From Bryoerythrophyllum caledonicum (lineage: Eukaryota > Streptophyta > Bryopsida > Pottiales > Pottiaceae), in the NCBI GenBank assembly GCA_963971425.1, contig OZ020514.1, positions 43,189,158-43,253,157 on the forward strand: a stretch of 64,000 nucleotides of DNA. The letters are read 5' to 3'. The notes under the pieces were generated by a model. That model was not told where the DNA came from, searched no databases, and saw only the letters and a list, made by a program, of their open reading frames with translations. This document shows positions 43,860 to 54,674 of this stretch, in pieces. Position 1 is the stretch's first letter. Each line of letters starts with the position of its first letter. Position numbers and translations under genes: made by a program.

Positions 43860-44640
43860 GAATTTGCTAGACTACATTGGTCAGTCTCGGCTACTTCTTT
43901 CTTTCAGCATCGCGGATGCGGCCACTTCTATTGCACGTCCTACTCCAACCCCGGTCCCATTAATTTCATCCACTCATAAAGATGTTGCACACACCTTCGC
44001 GTATAAAGTGTTGTAGTTGCCGGTGTTTGCTGATGTAGACTTTGTGACACCGAATTTTCAACCATCCGATGTCTTCTACGTGGCGAGTAGTATGATGGAG
44101 GGCAAGGGCCCATGCTATTGTTAGAGGTGTCACAAGCAGGGACGGTTCCACCCACGGAAGAGGATTAGGTGGCAATGCGGGCCAAGTTGGCGGAAGAGGC
44201 TATTTCCGCTTTTCAGGCCAATGTCACTTCCACACCAATGGATCAGCCCTTCGAGGATTAGTCATTGATATTTGGAGTGGCTTATTTATGAGATGAGGGG
44301 GCCCGGTTTGCACGGGAGCTACGTAGTGTGCATCAAGTAGAGATATGTTTGGTGAATGATGACAAAGTCATGGTGGTTGGCCTACGGACGGCAATTCCAT
44401 TGAGCTACCCCCCTTTGTGCAATGTTAGACTCGGGAGCTCATCTAGTCATGATTGGCAAGCAGCTAGCCAAGGATTTTGATCTAGGTGCTTCGGGCCTCG
44501 AGCCTTATCCGTTTACGATTGTTACATTGGTGGGGGCATGGAAAAGGCCATGGGCTACACTTGACATCCATTGTGGTTGATGCTCACTTTGAGATTTGGT
44601 CCATTGTTCTCCCACGTATTTGTCAGAACCTGGTTTTGCA
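43860..44640 (+). pseudogene. Ty3-type gag-protease relic
   Basis: A plus-strand frame reads DVFYVASSMMEGKGPCYC, stop, RCHKQGRF (a worn zinc knuckle near 44.1 kb). In another frame about 300 bp later comes LCAMLDSGAHLVMIGKQLAK, the D-S-G-A active-site loop of a retroviral-type aspartic protease, at about 44,420-44,465. Multiple stops follow. No reverse transcriptase is seen. TGTCAGAACC at about 44,625 could start an LTR, but I found no partner. 44,640-44,945 is AT-rich without a gene. Confidence 0.55.
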
Positions 44641-44947
44641 AAAACTGCTAATCTAGTATAGTTTCCATGCTAAAACGATGTTTTTTTTCAAAAATAATAA
44701 GACATCCTTATTGTGTAGGTAGTTTTATAAAAACTACCAAAACGCCTTGTTAACCAAAATCGTAAATCGTAAAATTGTTAAAAATAATTAAAATATCAGG
44801 AACTGAAACCGGGTCCTAACGGATGGAATTGGAACTGAAACCGGATATAGCGGTCATTACCAAAATTGGATCAAGGTAATGATTACTGGATGACCAATAA
44901 ATGGTTAGCTCAGAAAAATCTCCTCTCATCTTTTTTAGAGCAAGTTT

Positions 44948-45736
44948 ATGTGGGTTAGTGGTGAAGAAACCAAGGAGTACAGATCAGGGACTGGGCGTGA
45001 GGAATCTGCGGATAAGGTTTCAACCGGATTTGGATTGGTGTTAGGGTTGGGTTTTAGAGTTTCAAGTGTGAATGAGGATTTTGTTGCAGAGTTTGGGGGA
45101 GTGTTTCCATTCGAAGGTGCAGCTATAGGCGAGGCGTTGAGCAGCAAGGCAATTGTGGAGGTTGTTGTCAACCTCAAGACGGTGATTACGGTGGTGCTTG
45201 AATCTAAGAAGGACCGGAAAGCGCTAGATGCGGATCTAAAGAAAATGAATTGCATGGAGTTGAAAGAGCAGCCATGGAGTTTCCGCGACAACGTCATGGT
45301 GCGGGAGCTGATGGTAGGACGATCAAACAAATGTGACCACATCCTACAAGTGGATCAAGAGAAGTGGACGATGGAGGTCTGCAGTGCCATTTGCGGATTC
45401 TTCACAAACAAAGAAGGTATTTGTTCACGTTATGAGTCATTCATAGAAGGGAAATTCACACGGAAAGTTGTTCCCAAGGATGGGCTCACCGTGGCGGATT
45501 GTAAGGATCCGGGAGTGAAGAGAGTGATGGAGTTTATACTTCTAATCTTGTATCCGGATCTCTCCATTAAGACGACCACTACATTAGCAAACACCATCTT
45601 TGAATCCTATACGGATGAGCGGCTTATAGCATGGGGAGAGATAGTTGGGGAATTAGAGGAGAAGTTACTTACCGGATTAGGAAAGGTGCGACCTACCCCA
45701 AACTCTCCTTTTTTGTATCACCTCTACCACCATTAG
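44948..45736 (+). CDS. Element-encoded coiled-coil family member, N-terminal domain only (262 aa)
   Basis: An open frame from ATG 44948 to TAG at 45734-45736. Landmarks are MNCMELKEQPWSFRDNVMVR, CSAICGFFTNKEGICSRYES, KRVMEFILLILYPDLS, LANTIFESYTDERLIAWGEI and PFLYHLYHH. They align with the N-terminal domain of the 660-aa protein at 54.7-56.7 kb (ARRVFEFLLPILHPEKPTRV; LANTVYGSYLGERVVNWAII; PFLIHLYHH). The coiled-coil half that should follow is absent or broken: further stops occur at 45,790 and 45,857. The N-terminal 80 residues are Gly/Val-rich and unlike the relatives. Probably a truncated copy. Family function unknown; a gag-like structural role is a guess. Confidence 0.5.
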   Translation: MWVSGEETKEYRSGTGREESADKVSTGFGLVLGLGFRVSSVNEDFVAEFGGVFPFEGAAIGEALSSKAIVEVVVNLKTVITVVLESKKDRKALDADLKKMNCMELKEQPWSFRDNVMVRELMVGRSNKCDHILQVDQEKWTMEVCSAICGFFTNKEGICSRYESFIEGKFTRKVVPKDGLTVADCKDPGVKRVMEFILLILYPDLSIKTTTTLANTIFESYTDERLIAWGEIVGELEEKLLTGLGKVRPTPNSPFLYHLYHH

Positions 45737-45999
45737 AACATGTTGCGCGATAACAAAGGGACCACCTACAAGACTGCTTTTGACAAGCCATGACTGAATT
45801 CAAGAGCCAAATCCGGCATCGGATTCTTCCAAAGAAGATGTGAGACCCACGTCGACTAGCGCAAGGAAGAGGAGGAAGCAGTCGGAGCGTTCCAACACTT
45901 TATCTCCAACCTAAAAGAAGATCCGTTTGACATCATTGTCATGGGATATGAGAGGGCGAGAGAGAATGATGAGCACATGGAGGCCGGAGCACATGGAGG

Positions 46000-48900
46000 C
46001 CGGACTGTAAACCCTAATTAAGCCTAAAATTGTCAAAAGCGGATCCGGAGTAGTTACCGGAATTCTGGGGCAGTTAGTTATCCGCAACCGTCAGCCGGAA
46101 AGGTCACCATCAGCTGTCATCATGATTCCGTACTAATGGCCGGACTACTTTAGGCTGGGGTTCGGGGGAAAACTCTTTCTTCTCCATTTCTTCCTCGCGT
46201 GCTCGGGTTCCGCATTAGGGTTTTCTCCTTCTCTCTCTCTCTCTTACGGTTTTCTTACTGCTGGACGTTAGGGTTTGAAGCTTAGACGGTTAGAACGGAC
46301 GGGCGTCCGTTAGGGAGAGCTTTTGTGAGGTCAATGAGTGTAGGGACTACCTTGAGAGACTGTGAGGTGATAGGAATTCCCATGAAGACTGTTCCGATGG
46401 CCAAGAAGAAGAGGACGGATAGGGATGGGCACGGCCGAAGAGACGAAGAATTGGCAGTTGCACTCCCACCCTTAACCCGTGTTCGTCCGGAAATCTCAGA
46501 AGACCCGGACTAACTCAGCATGCTGAAGAATAGCCTGAAGTATATGGGCTGTGAGGGTTTGCTCGAAGTCCCCTGGGGCATGCGGGACGAGGTATACGTC
46601 CGGGAACTCATAGGCACCCCACACGAGAAGTACGAGGGGTTGATGAGAGCCCATTCGGAAAATTGGGGAGTCTCGGAATGGTCCCAGGCGTACGATTTCC
46701 GGGGCGGCCGAACCAAGGTGGTGGAACAGCGGGACAAGTTCTTGACGGACGAATTAGCGAGCTCGGCGAACCCGAACAACCGCTACAACATGCAGGACCT
46801 TCGGCACCTGCACGCCCAACTCGTGCTGGGGTTTCTAAACCCTATCTTCCATCCGGAAAAGCCAAAACGAGTGGTGGCGAAATGGGCCTGCACCTTCCTT
46901 GGAGCGCTTCGGGGAAAGATTGTCATCGATTAGGGAACGTTGATGACCGAGATGATCAACTGTCTCGTGGCCAATCTCCAGAAGGTGAAGAAATCGGCAA
47001 CACCTCTGGCCTCGTATGTGGTGTACCTCTACTGTCACCACCAACAGCTGACTCCGACGGAGGTCAGGCAGTACGACGAAGTTCTTAACTTCCAGAAGTA
47101 TGGAGGGGACGAGTTGGAGGAGGAAGAATCCGGAGGGAAAGAGCCTCTGCCGGAAGCAACCACCACAGGCACTCCGGAAGGCCGGTGGGCTCCGAAGAGA
47201 CCTCGGGGGAAGGAAGCCAAGATGGAGAGTCCGGGCATCCGCAGCTCCTCCGCTTCGTCCGGAGAAGATGAGTCCGGACCCTCGGCGGAGACCAGCCGGA
47301 AGAGAAGGAAGGTCAACAAGGACGATTCCAAGGGAGAGCTCAAACTAATGAATGAGCTCACCCGGAATATTGGCTGGAGAGTTGGGCCCCTTAAGGAGAC
47401 CAACTACATCATCACCACCAGCGTGGAGCAAATGTTCCGGAGTGTGGACGTCGACCGGCTGGAGGACGCCATCAACAGGGTGGAGAAACTCCGGAACCGG
47501 GAGACGGATGCGAAGGCGCTGCATACACAAATCTCCACCATGTACAAGGCCTGTATGGAGATGGAGAGGAAAATGAAGCATTACCTCGCCGAAGCAGCCC
47601 TGGCGGTGACGGCCCGGAAGCTGGTCGAGGCGAAGGCCCTTGCTTCCGCAGCGACTCTAACGGAGGTCCGGGCGGCCCTGCAATTCCCTGTCGGCGTGAT
47701 CAACCGGAGCCGGCTCTTCACCAAACTGGTAGAGAAAAAGGAGAAGGTCACCAGGGCCAACATCATCCGGTTTCTCCTAGACCAAGCGGAGAAGATGGGT
47801 CGGACCTGGGAGCAAATGAAGATGTTGGTCAACAACGTCACCGTGGAGCTCCCGGAAGACCCAACAGCACCCGGGCCGGACAGCACCACGACACCAACAC
47901 GTACCGCAGCCCCTCCGGAACCTCCAACCAAGTCAACACTAGCTCCGGGCACCTCGGCAAATTCGGAGTCTCTCGATACTCCGTCACCTCGGACGCCAAC
48001 AGAAGGTATCTTGCCTCCAAATCCGAGTACAAGTGAGATCTTGAAGACCCATCCGGATCTTTTGTCGCCACCCAACATGCGCCTGCCAGACCCTCCGGCG
48101 GAGGATGATCCACCGGCACAACCCAAGTCTATGTCTCGGAGGTTGGCGCTCGGGCCGAGGAACCCATCCGGAAGCTACAGAGACTTGGTCCAGGAGACCA
48201 GGTGAGCTTCCCCGACGGAAACGCCAGCACCTCCGATCCTGGAAGGATCACCGGAACAGCCCCCTCTGCCGCCGGACGTCAGAACTCCGGTGGTTGTTGT
48301 CCTTCCAACAGCCAGATTGTCGACCCGAAAGACCAACCTTTCGTTTGCAACGTCAATGAAGGCGAAGGGCAAGTCGCGCGTTCTGGTGGAGATCTCCCCC
48401 TCCCGCCGGAGTGGGAGAAATCGGGGCCTAGGTGCTCCAACTTAGGTTAGTTAGGCTTTGGATTTCCTTTTCTTATTTCTTGGGGTTAGATTCCGGATCA
48501 GCAGCGATTAACGATGGGGCCCCAAGTGCACCTGGCTGCTGACGAAATCGACTACCGATTTTTGTAGTTAGAATAGGAATTCCAGAGACGGAACTGTTTC
48601 GTGATTTGTGGATCCGAGATCCGATCTGGAACTTTTCCGGATTTCTCGGATCTTTTAGATAAGATCTAGCAGGTTTTTTGTAGATGACTAGAAGGAAGGC
48701 TAAGTTTAGAAGGACTTAGTTAGTACTTAATAGTGAGGTTTTGGCAAAAACCTTTCATCTTGTTCTTCTCACTTGGAAATATACGTTACCTATTTGCACT
48801 AGATTTGCTACCTTGTGTTTTGATGTGACAGGTGGAACTTGTGAGCAACGGATCCATTCTTGAGGGTGTGGTTGTATGAGTGATTCTTCCGGAATAGTGT

Positions 48901-49755
48901 AACTTAGTTGTTTTGCCGGAGGGGGAAGCTATCTAGATCGGTGTCGGGAGATCGCCTTGGAGAACTGGAGAGAGCTATTGCAGAGGTGTTCCTGGTAGTC
49001 TCAAGGGTCCGGAAGAATCCAGGAGGGGGAGAGATGAACTGCAGAGGTGTTCCTGGTAATCTCTAGTATACGGAAGAATCCGTGTTAAACTGGATTCCGG
49101 TTAATACTGGAATTCTCCCCGAAGATAGGAAAAAAGCCTGACACCAATATCTAGATGGAATATCCATAGTGAATAGTGAGCCTCTGTTCCGGAGAATTGC
49201 AACCGTATCCAATGGAATGTCGTTGTAGTTCGGACCTGTCTCTATGTGACCGCATCCGAAAGGCCTTCCGGATGTCGTGAGAGTCTACCTCCGACATCAG
49301 CAATCAAATCACGAGTTAGCAGAATAGGGAGAGTGGTGTTCGGTCACTATAAGTTCCGGACAGTGGGTGCCTAGCCACTCAAAGTCACAGGGCAGTGGAA
49401 AATCCAGCCACTTACACAAAACATGATCAGTGGACTCCGGCTACTCGCTTAAAAACTCCAGGAGACTCTCTGAAGAGGAACAGAGATAAATTAAACTACC
49501 CTTCCCCGGTCCGGAAATTGCATTCCAGACACGGCTGTACAACCTCCGGACTCTAGAAGGATCTGGACCTAATCTACGTAAGTAAGACGATAGCTAACTA
49601 GTCAATGAATTGCTGTAATAAGTTTAGTATTCTAGAGTATTTGGAAAATAACATTAGGTCTTTGTGGGAACGAAACCGGAGCGGTTACTTTGGAAAGCAC
49701 TTAGTGACGATTGGGTGCATTCCGGAGGGATACTGTCTCTACGAACTGCAACAGT
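46000..49755 (+). repeat. Left arm of a large inverted repeat
   Basis: From AAACCCTAATTAAGCCTAAA (about 46,015) to GTCTCTACGAACTGCAACAGT-like sequence ending at 49,755, the left arm is the reverse complement of the right arm. The 58,800 end reads TTAGGCTTAATTAGGGTTTG and the inner end begins ACTGTTGCAGTTTGTAGAGA at 50,116. Arm length is about 3.75 kb once the insertion in the right arm is removed. Similarity in stretches I compared is high, with scattered substitutions. It contains one gene (46,520-48,445), a CT microsatellite near 46,230, and about 1.3 kb of non-coding 3' sequence. Confidence 0.82.
46520..48445 (+). pseudogene. Element coiled-coil family gene, left-arm copy, two stops
   Basis: Starts MLKNSLKYMGCEGLLEVPWG at 46520. 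N-terminal domain: MRAHSENWGVSEWSQAYDF, LGFLNPIFHPEKPKRVVAK, FLGALRGKIVID, TAG 46931-46933 (the right arm has TGG, Trp), LMTEMINCLVANL, VVYLYCHHQQLTPTEV. Then an acidic linker, a basic patch (RKRRKVNKDDSKGEL) and a coiled-coil region (VDRLEDAINRVEKLRNRETD ... LLDQAEKMGRTWEQMKMLVN). A Pro/Thr-rich tail reaches TGA 48203-48205, where the right arm has TCA, and the frame continues to TAG 48443-48445 (LSTRKTNLSFATSMKAKGKS). Two point changes therefore separate it from an open frame. Confidence 0.6.
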
Positions 49756-50115
49756 ATTAGAAGAATACCACTTGAAGATGGAAAAACTGTTGGAGGAATG
49801 CCGGAAGATCAATGCAGGGATCTTCCGGGATGTTGGGAAAGGTAATCAGGGGGTCTCTCCTAACGTTTCATAGGTAGACATACTTCCCAAATCAGTCAAA
49901 GAACTGAAACCCGAAACCAAAATCCAAGTCCGTGGTCCGGTGTTAAAGAGGCGGAGAAATGAGCGGCTTCCAAAGTAGAAACTCAGGGACGAAGGCAAGA
50001 AGGGAGAGGTGAGTAGAGATGAGGACACCACTTCGGATTCCAGGGTTGCCAAGAGGCAAACTTTGACACGGCAGGACAAGCTGCCACCTTTGATGCGTCA
50101 AACCCAATCAATGTC
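49756..50115. other. 360-bp spacer at the centre of the inverted repeat
   Basis: Single-copy sequence between the arms. The plus strand has gag-like basic coding character (KPERLLWKALSDDW, then VLEEYHLKMEKLLEECRKIN before TAG 49,871; beyond it KELKPETKIQVRGP and RRRNERLPK). It could be what is left of the gene ahead of which two elements inserted head to head. Confidence 0.55.
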
Positions 50116-53067
50116 ACTGTTGCAGTTTGTAGAGACAATATTCCTCCGGAATGCACCCAATCGTCACTAAGTGCTTCCAAAGTAACCGCTCCGGTTTTGT
50201 TCCCACAGAGACCTAATGTTCTTTTCCAAATACCCCCATTTACTTAACTTATCACAACAATCGTTTTCAAGTTAGCTATCTTCTTAACTTACGTATGGTA
50301 GATTCGGATCCTACTGGAGTCCGGATTATGTACAACGATTTCCGGAAAGTAATTTCCGGAAGTCGGGAGGGTAGTTTGATTTGTCTCTGTTCCTCCTCAG
50401 AGAGGCTCCTGGAGTTTTAAAGCGAGTAGCCGGAGTCCACTGATCCTGTTTTGTGTAAGTGGCTGGATTTTCCACTGCCCTATGACTTTAAGTTGCTAGG
50501 CATCCACTGTCCGGAACTTATAGTGGCCGATACCACTCTCCTACTTTGCTAACCTGATGAGTTGATAATTGCTGCTAGACTTAGACTCTCACGACATCCG
50601 GAAGGCCGTCCGAATGCGGTCACACAGAGCTAAGTTCGGACTACAACGACATTCCGGTGACTGCAATTGTGATCCTCCGGAGATGATGGAACTACCTTAT
50701 CAGAGTGTTCCATCTAGATCTACGCATCGGATTTTTTCCTATCTTGGGGGATAACTCCGGCTTTGACAGGAATCCAGGTTAACATGGATTTCTCCATTTC
50801 CCAGAGACTACCAGGAACACCTCTGCAGTTCCTCCCCTCCCCTCCTGGCTACTTCCGGACCCTAGAGTCTACCAGGCACACCTCTCCAATAGCCCTCTAG
50901 CTCTCCCAGGCAATCTCCCGACACGGACCTTGACCGGTTTCTCTCCGAACGAACTACCTATCACCACACTCCGGAAAGATACTGACACAACCTCTCCCAC
51001 AGGAATGGATCCGCTTCTCACAAAGTATACACATCACACCAAGAGTACAAGAGAGCAAGTCTAATACAAAGGCGTGCTGTATATTTACCAAGTGCGAAAG
51101 TCAAGATGAAAGGTTTTTGCCCAAAACCTCACTACTAAATACTAACTAAGTCCCTTCTAAACTTAGCTTTCCTCCTAACTATCCTCCGGGAAGTCCACTA
51201 GATCTTATCTAAAAGATCCGAGAAATCCGGAAAAGTTCCAGATTGGATCTCAGATCCTAAAATCTCGGAACGGTTCTGTCTCCGGAATTCCTACTTTAAC
51301 TACAAAACCGGCAGTCGATTCTGTCAGCAGCCGGGTGCACTTGGGGCCCTATCGTTAATCGCTGTTGATCCGAAATCTAAACCCAAAAAGAAATACAAAA
51401 CCTAAGTCGGAGCACCTGGTCCCCGACTTCTCCCACTCTTGCGGGAGGGGGAGATCTCCACCGAAGTGCGCTGCTTAACCTGCGCCTTCTTCAACGTTGC
51501 AGGCAAAAGGTTGGTCTTCCGGGTCGATGGTCCGGCCGCTGGAGAAACACTGGCCACAGGAATCCTGGAGTCCGGCGGTGGAGGGGGTTATTCCGGTAAG
51601 CCTTCCGGAACTGGAGGTACGGGTGGTTCCGTCTTGAAAGCTGACCTGGTCTCCCGGACCAAGTCTCTGTAGCTTCCGGAAAGACTCCTTGGCCTGGACG
51701 CCAATCTCCGGGACACGGACTTTGGTGGTGCTGGGAGGTCGCCTTCCGCCGGAGGATCTGGCATACGCTTGTTGGGTGGCGACAATAGATCCGGAAGCTT
51801 CTTCAGGATCTCACTTGTACTCGGATTGGGAGGAAAGATGCCCTCCATCGGTGTTCGAGGTGACAGAGTGTCGAGAGACTCCAGATTCACCGAGGTGCCC
51901 GGAGCTAGAGTTGCATTGGTCGGTGGTTCTGGAAAGGCCGTAGTTTGTGTTGGGGTCGTGGTGCCTACCGGTCTAGGTGCTGCTGGGTCTTCCGGAAGCA
52001 CCTGGGTGATGTTGTCGACTAGCACCTTCATTTTCTCCCAGGTCCGCCCCATCTTCTCCGCTTGATCCAAGAGGAACCGGATGATGTTGGCCCTAGTGAC
52101 CTTCTCTTTCTTTGCCACCAGTTTAGTAAAGAGCCGGCTCCGGTTGATCACGTCAACCGGGAATTCGAGGGCGGTCCGGACCTCTATTAGGGCAACTCTG
52201 GAAGCATTAGCCTTTGCCTCAGCTAGCTTCCTGGCCGTCACCGCCAGAGCTGCTTCTGCAAGGTAATGCTTCACCTTCTTCTCCATCTCCGTGCTGGCCT
52301 TGTACATGGAGGAGATTTGGGTACGCTGCGCCTTCGTATCTGTCTCACTGCTCCGTAGTTCCTCCACCCTATTGATGGCGTCCTCCAGCCGGTCGACGTC
52401 CAGACTCCGGAAGATCTGGTCCACGCTGGTGGTGATGACGTAGTTGGTCTTCTTAAGGAGTCCAACTCTCTAGCCGATCTCGCGGGTGAGCTCGTCCATT
52501 TGTTTGAGTTGCCCCATGGAATCCTCCTTGTCGACCTTCCTCCTCTTCCGGCTGGTCTCCGCTGAGGGTCCGAACTCGTCTTCTCCGGACGACGCGAAGG
52601 AGCTGCGGATGCCCGGACTCTCCGTCTCGGCCTCCTTCCCCCGAGGTTTCTTCAGAGCCCACTAGCCTTCCAGAGTGCCTGTGGTGGTTGCTTCCGGCAG
52701 AGGCTCTTTCCCTCCGGATTCTTCCTCCTCTAACTCGTCTCCTCCATACTTCTGGAAGTTAAGAACTTTGTCGTACTACCGGACCTCTGCCAGAGTCAGC
52801 TGTTGGTGGTGACAGTAGAGATACACCACATACGAGGCCAGAGGTGTTGTGTCGTAGTACGCGTTGGCAAGTATTCACATTTTAACACAAAGATACCCTT
52901 AAGGTAATCGTTCCCACAGAGAGTCACCGAGAACTACAACGACTAACAACAAACCATGATCTGTACAATGTCAACTATACAATATATACATCAAAAGAAA
53001 AGAGAGAAAGGTTTAGATCACAAGGGGTGAGTGTTCATTACACCAACCGCCCCACCCAAGTACTTTA

Positions 53068-53424
53068 CATGGCCCGGATTCCACATGGCCCGGATTTCAC
53101 ATGGCCCGGATCGTACATGGCCCGGATTGTACATGGCCCGGATCGTACATGACCCGGATCGTACATGGCCCGGATCGTACATGGCCCGGATCGTACATGG
53201 CTCGGATCGTACATGGCCCGGATCGTACATGGCCCGGATTACACATGGCCCGGATCGTACATGGCCCGGATCGTACATGGCTCGGATCGTACATGGCCCG
53301 GATCGTACATGGCCCGGATTACACATGGCCCGGATCGTACATGGCCCGGGTCGTACATGGCTCGGATCGTACATGGCCCGGATCGTACATGGCCCGGATT
53401 ACACATGGCCCGGATCGTACATGG
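53068..53424 (+). repeat. 16-bp minisatellite, about 22 units
   Basis: Unit CATGGCCCGGATCGTA with variants (CTCGG for CCCGG, TTACA for TCGTA), including a higher-order pattern of several units that repeats around 53,232, 53,312 and 53,392. Because 16 is not a multiple of 3, three units make a 48-bp, 16-residue protein period, and several frames on both strands stay open. It lies in the 3' part of the inserted element, read on the minus strand. No function can be claimed for the frames. Confidence 0.92.
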
Positions 53425-53429
53425 ACTTT

Positions 53430-54674
53430 ACAACTATATACATTATAGACATCCGGATACTTGCGTATCCGGAGAGTGTTTTATCACCATGAACGACGGT
53501 TCACGGACTCAAACAAGTTTTAGTAAACGTTACTTCTTCCTCACAGTTTCTCCAATCACTCCTACGCACTAACTTGGGATGGTTGTGGTGTCACTGGGTT
53601 CCCCCCATAAGAGGGGATAAGGCTTGGGCCTTAAGGACTAACACTTACTCTTGTGGCACGTACGTGGTGTACCCACCCTTCGAGTTGTTAGACCTTCTTT
53701 CACCTTAGATTCAGCTAAAGGAATAGTACGTCGTGGGATCGCCTAGCTATTAGCCCCAGGTACCTGATTCCCACTCCTTTTCTTCAGGAAACAAAGTCCT
53801 CCTATTACTCCGATGGTCACCTTGCAAAGGGGTTAGTTGGATCTCCTTTCTTCTCTCAAGATAATCCGAGCTGTTAGAGTCGGTCTGGACTTACTGCCCT
53901 TAGGTCAAACCAGTCTACTCCGTCCTCAACACGAAGGGTTGATGGTGTGTAGTGCTCCTATGGATCAACCTATCCGACCAAAGGTTGATGCGTCTCGGAT
54001 CTAGAGTACATCTTCACAATTGATGACATATTGCCGCCGACCGGTTACACAAGACATATCAAGACTCCTTCCACACCCGTCACTCCCCCCTCGTCCTCCC
54101 CTAACCACTTATAATCTCACCTGTTATTTCCCTCCACCCGGGCTAACTCTACTTGAGGGAACAAGGAAACAATCACAAGGGGTTAGAGTTAGAGTCACGC
54201 CCAAACAAACAATCTAACCATCTCACCTGTTATTCCCATCCACCCGGACTAACTCTACTTGATGGAACAAGGAAACAATGACTCGACGGTTAGTATGGAC
54301 TTGAGGAGTGGACTACTTGAGATGGTACTCACAGTCATATAGAATCCGAGCTCTCCAACTGTCGAAGGTTTTCTGAGAGCGTAGGTTTAGAATTGAACTG
54401 AAAGCAAGTACACACATCAAGCAGTGAAGAGAGAGGCCACGAGACTCCTCTCTTATGCTGCGAAGGACTCACACAAGAGTCCAAACTCAAACGATACCTT
54501 CTAACTAAAAACGGTGACAATAACTACTCTTGGCGGCGGTGCTGCCACTACACACGACGTGCACCGTCAGAGGTCACTTATTACACAAAACCCAAGGCAA
54601 AACCAAGTCAAAACCAAAGTCAACCGGGGGCCAAATCCCGGACTGAACAGTGACCTACAAACCAAGATCCTGGC
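53430..54674. other. Non-coding 3' part of the inserted element
   Basis: No gene that I can support. An imperfect direct repeat is present: CACCTGTTATTTCCCTCCAC at about 54,119 and CACCTGTTATTCCCATCCAC near 54,226, each followed by CCGG(G/A)CTAACTCTACTTGA and GGAACAAGGAAACAAT, period about 107-112 bp. The direction of the gene beyond makes this the 3' untranslated or terminal part. Confidence 0.5.

Noticed and set aside
53068-53424. CRISPR-like array
   Set aside because: Units are contiguous 16-bp repeats without unique spacers, in eukaryotic repeat-rich DNA.
53031-53572. Several overlapping 'proteins' with ARIVHGPDRTWPG-type repeats
   Set aside because: They are translations of the 16-bp minisatellite in different frames and strands; no start context or homologue supports them.
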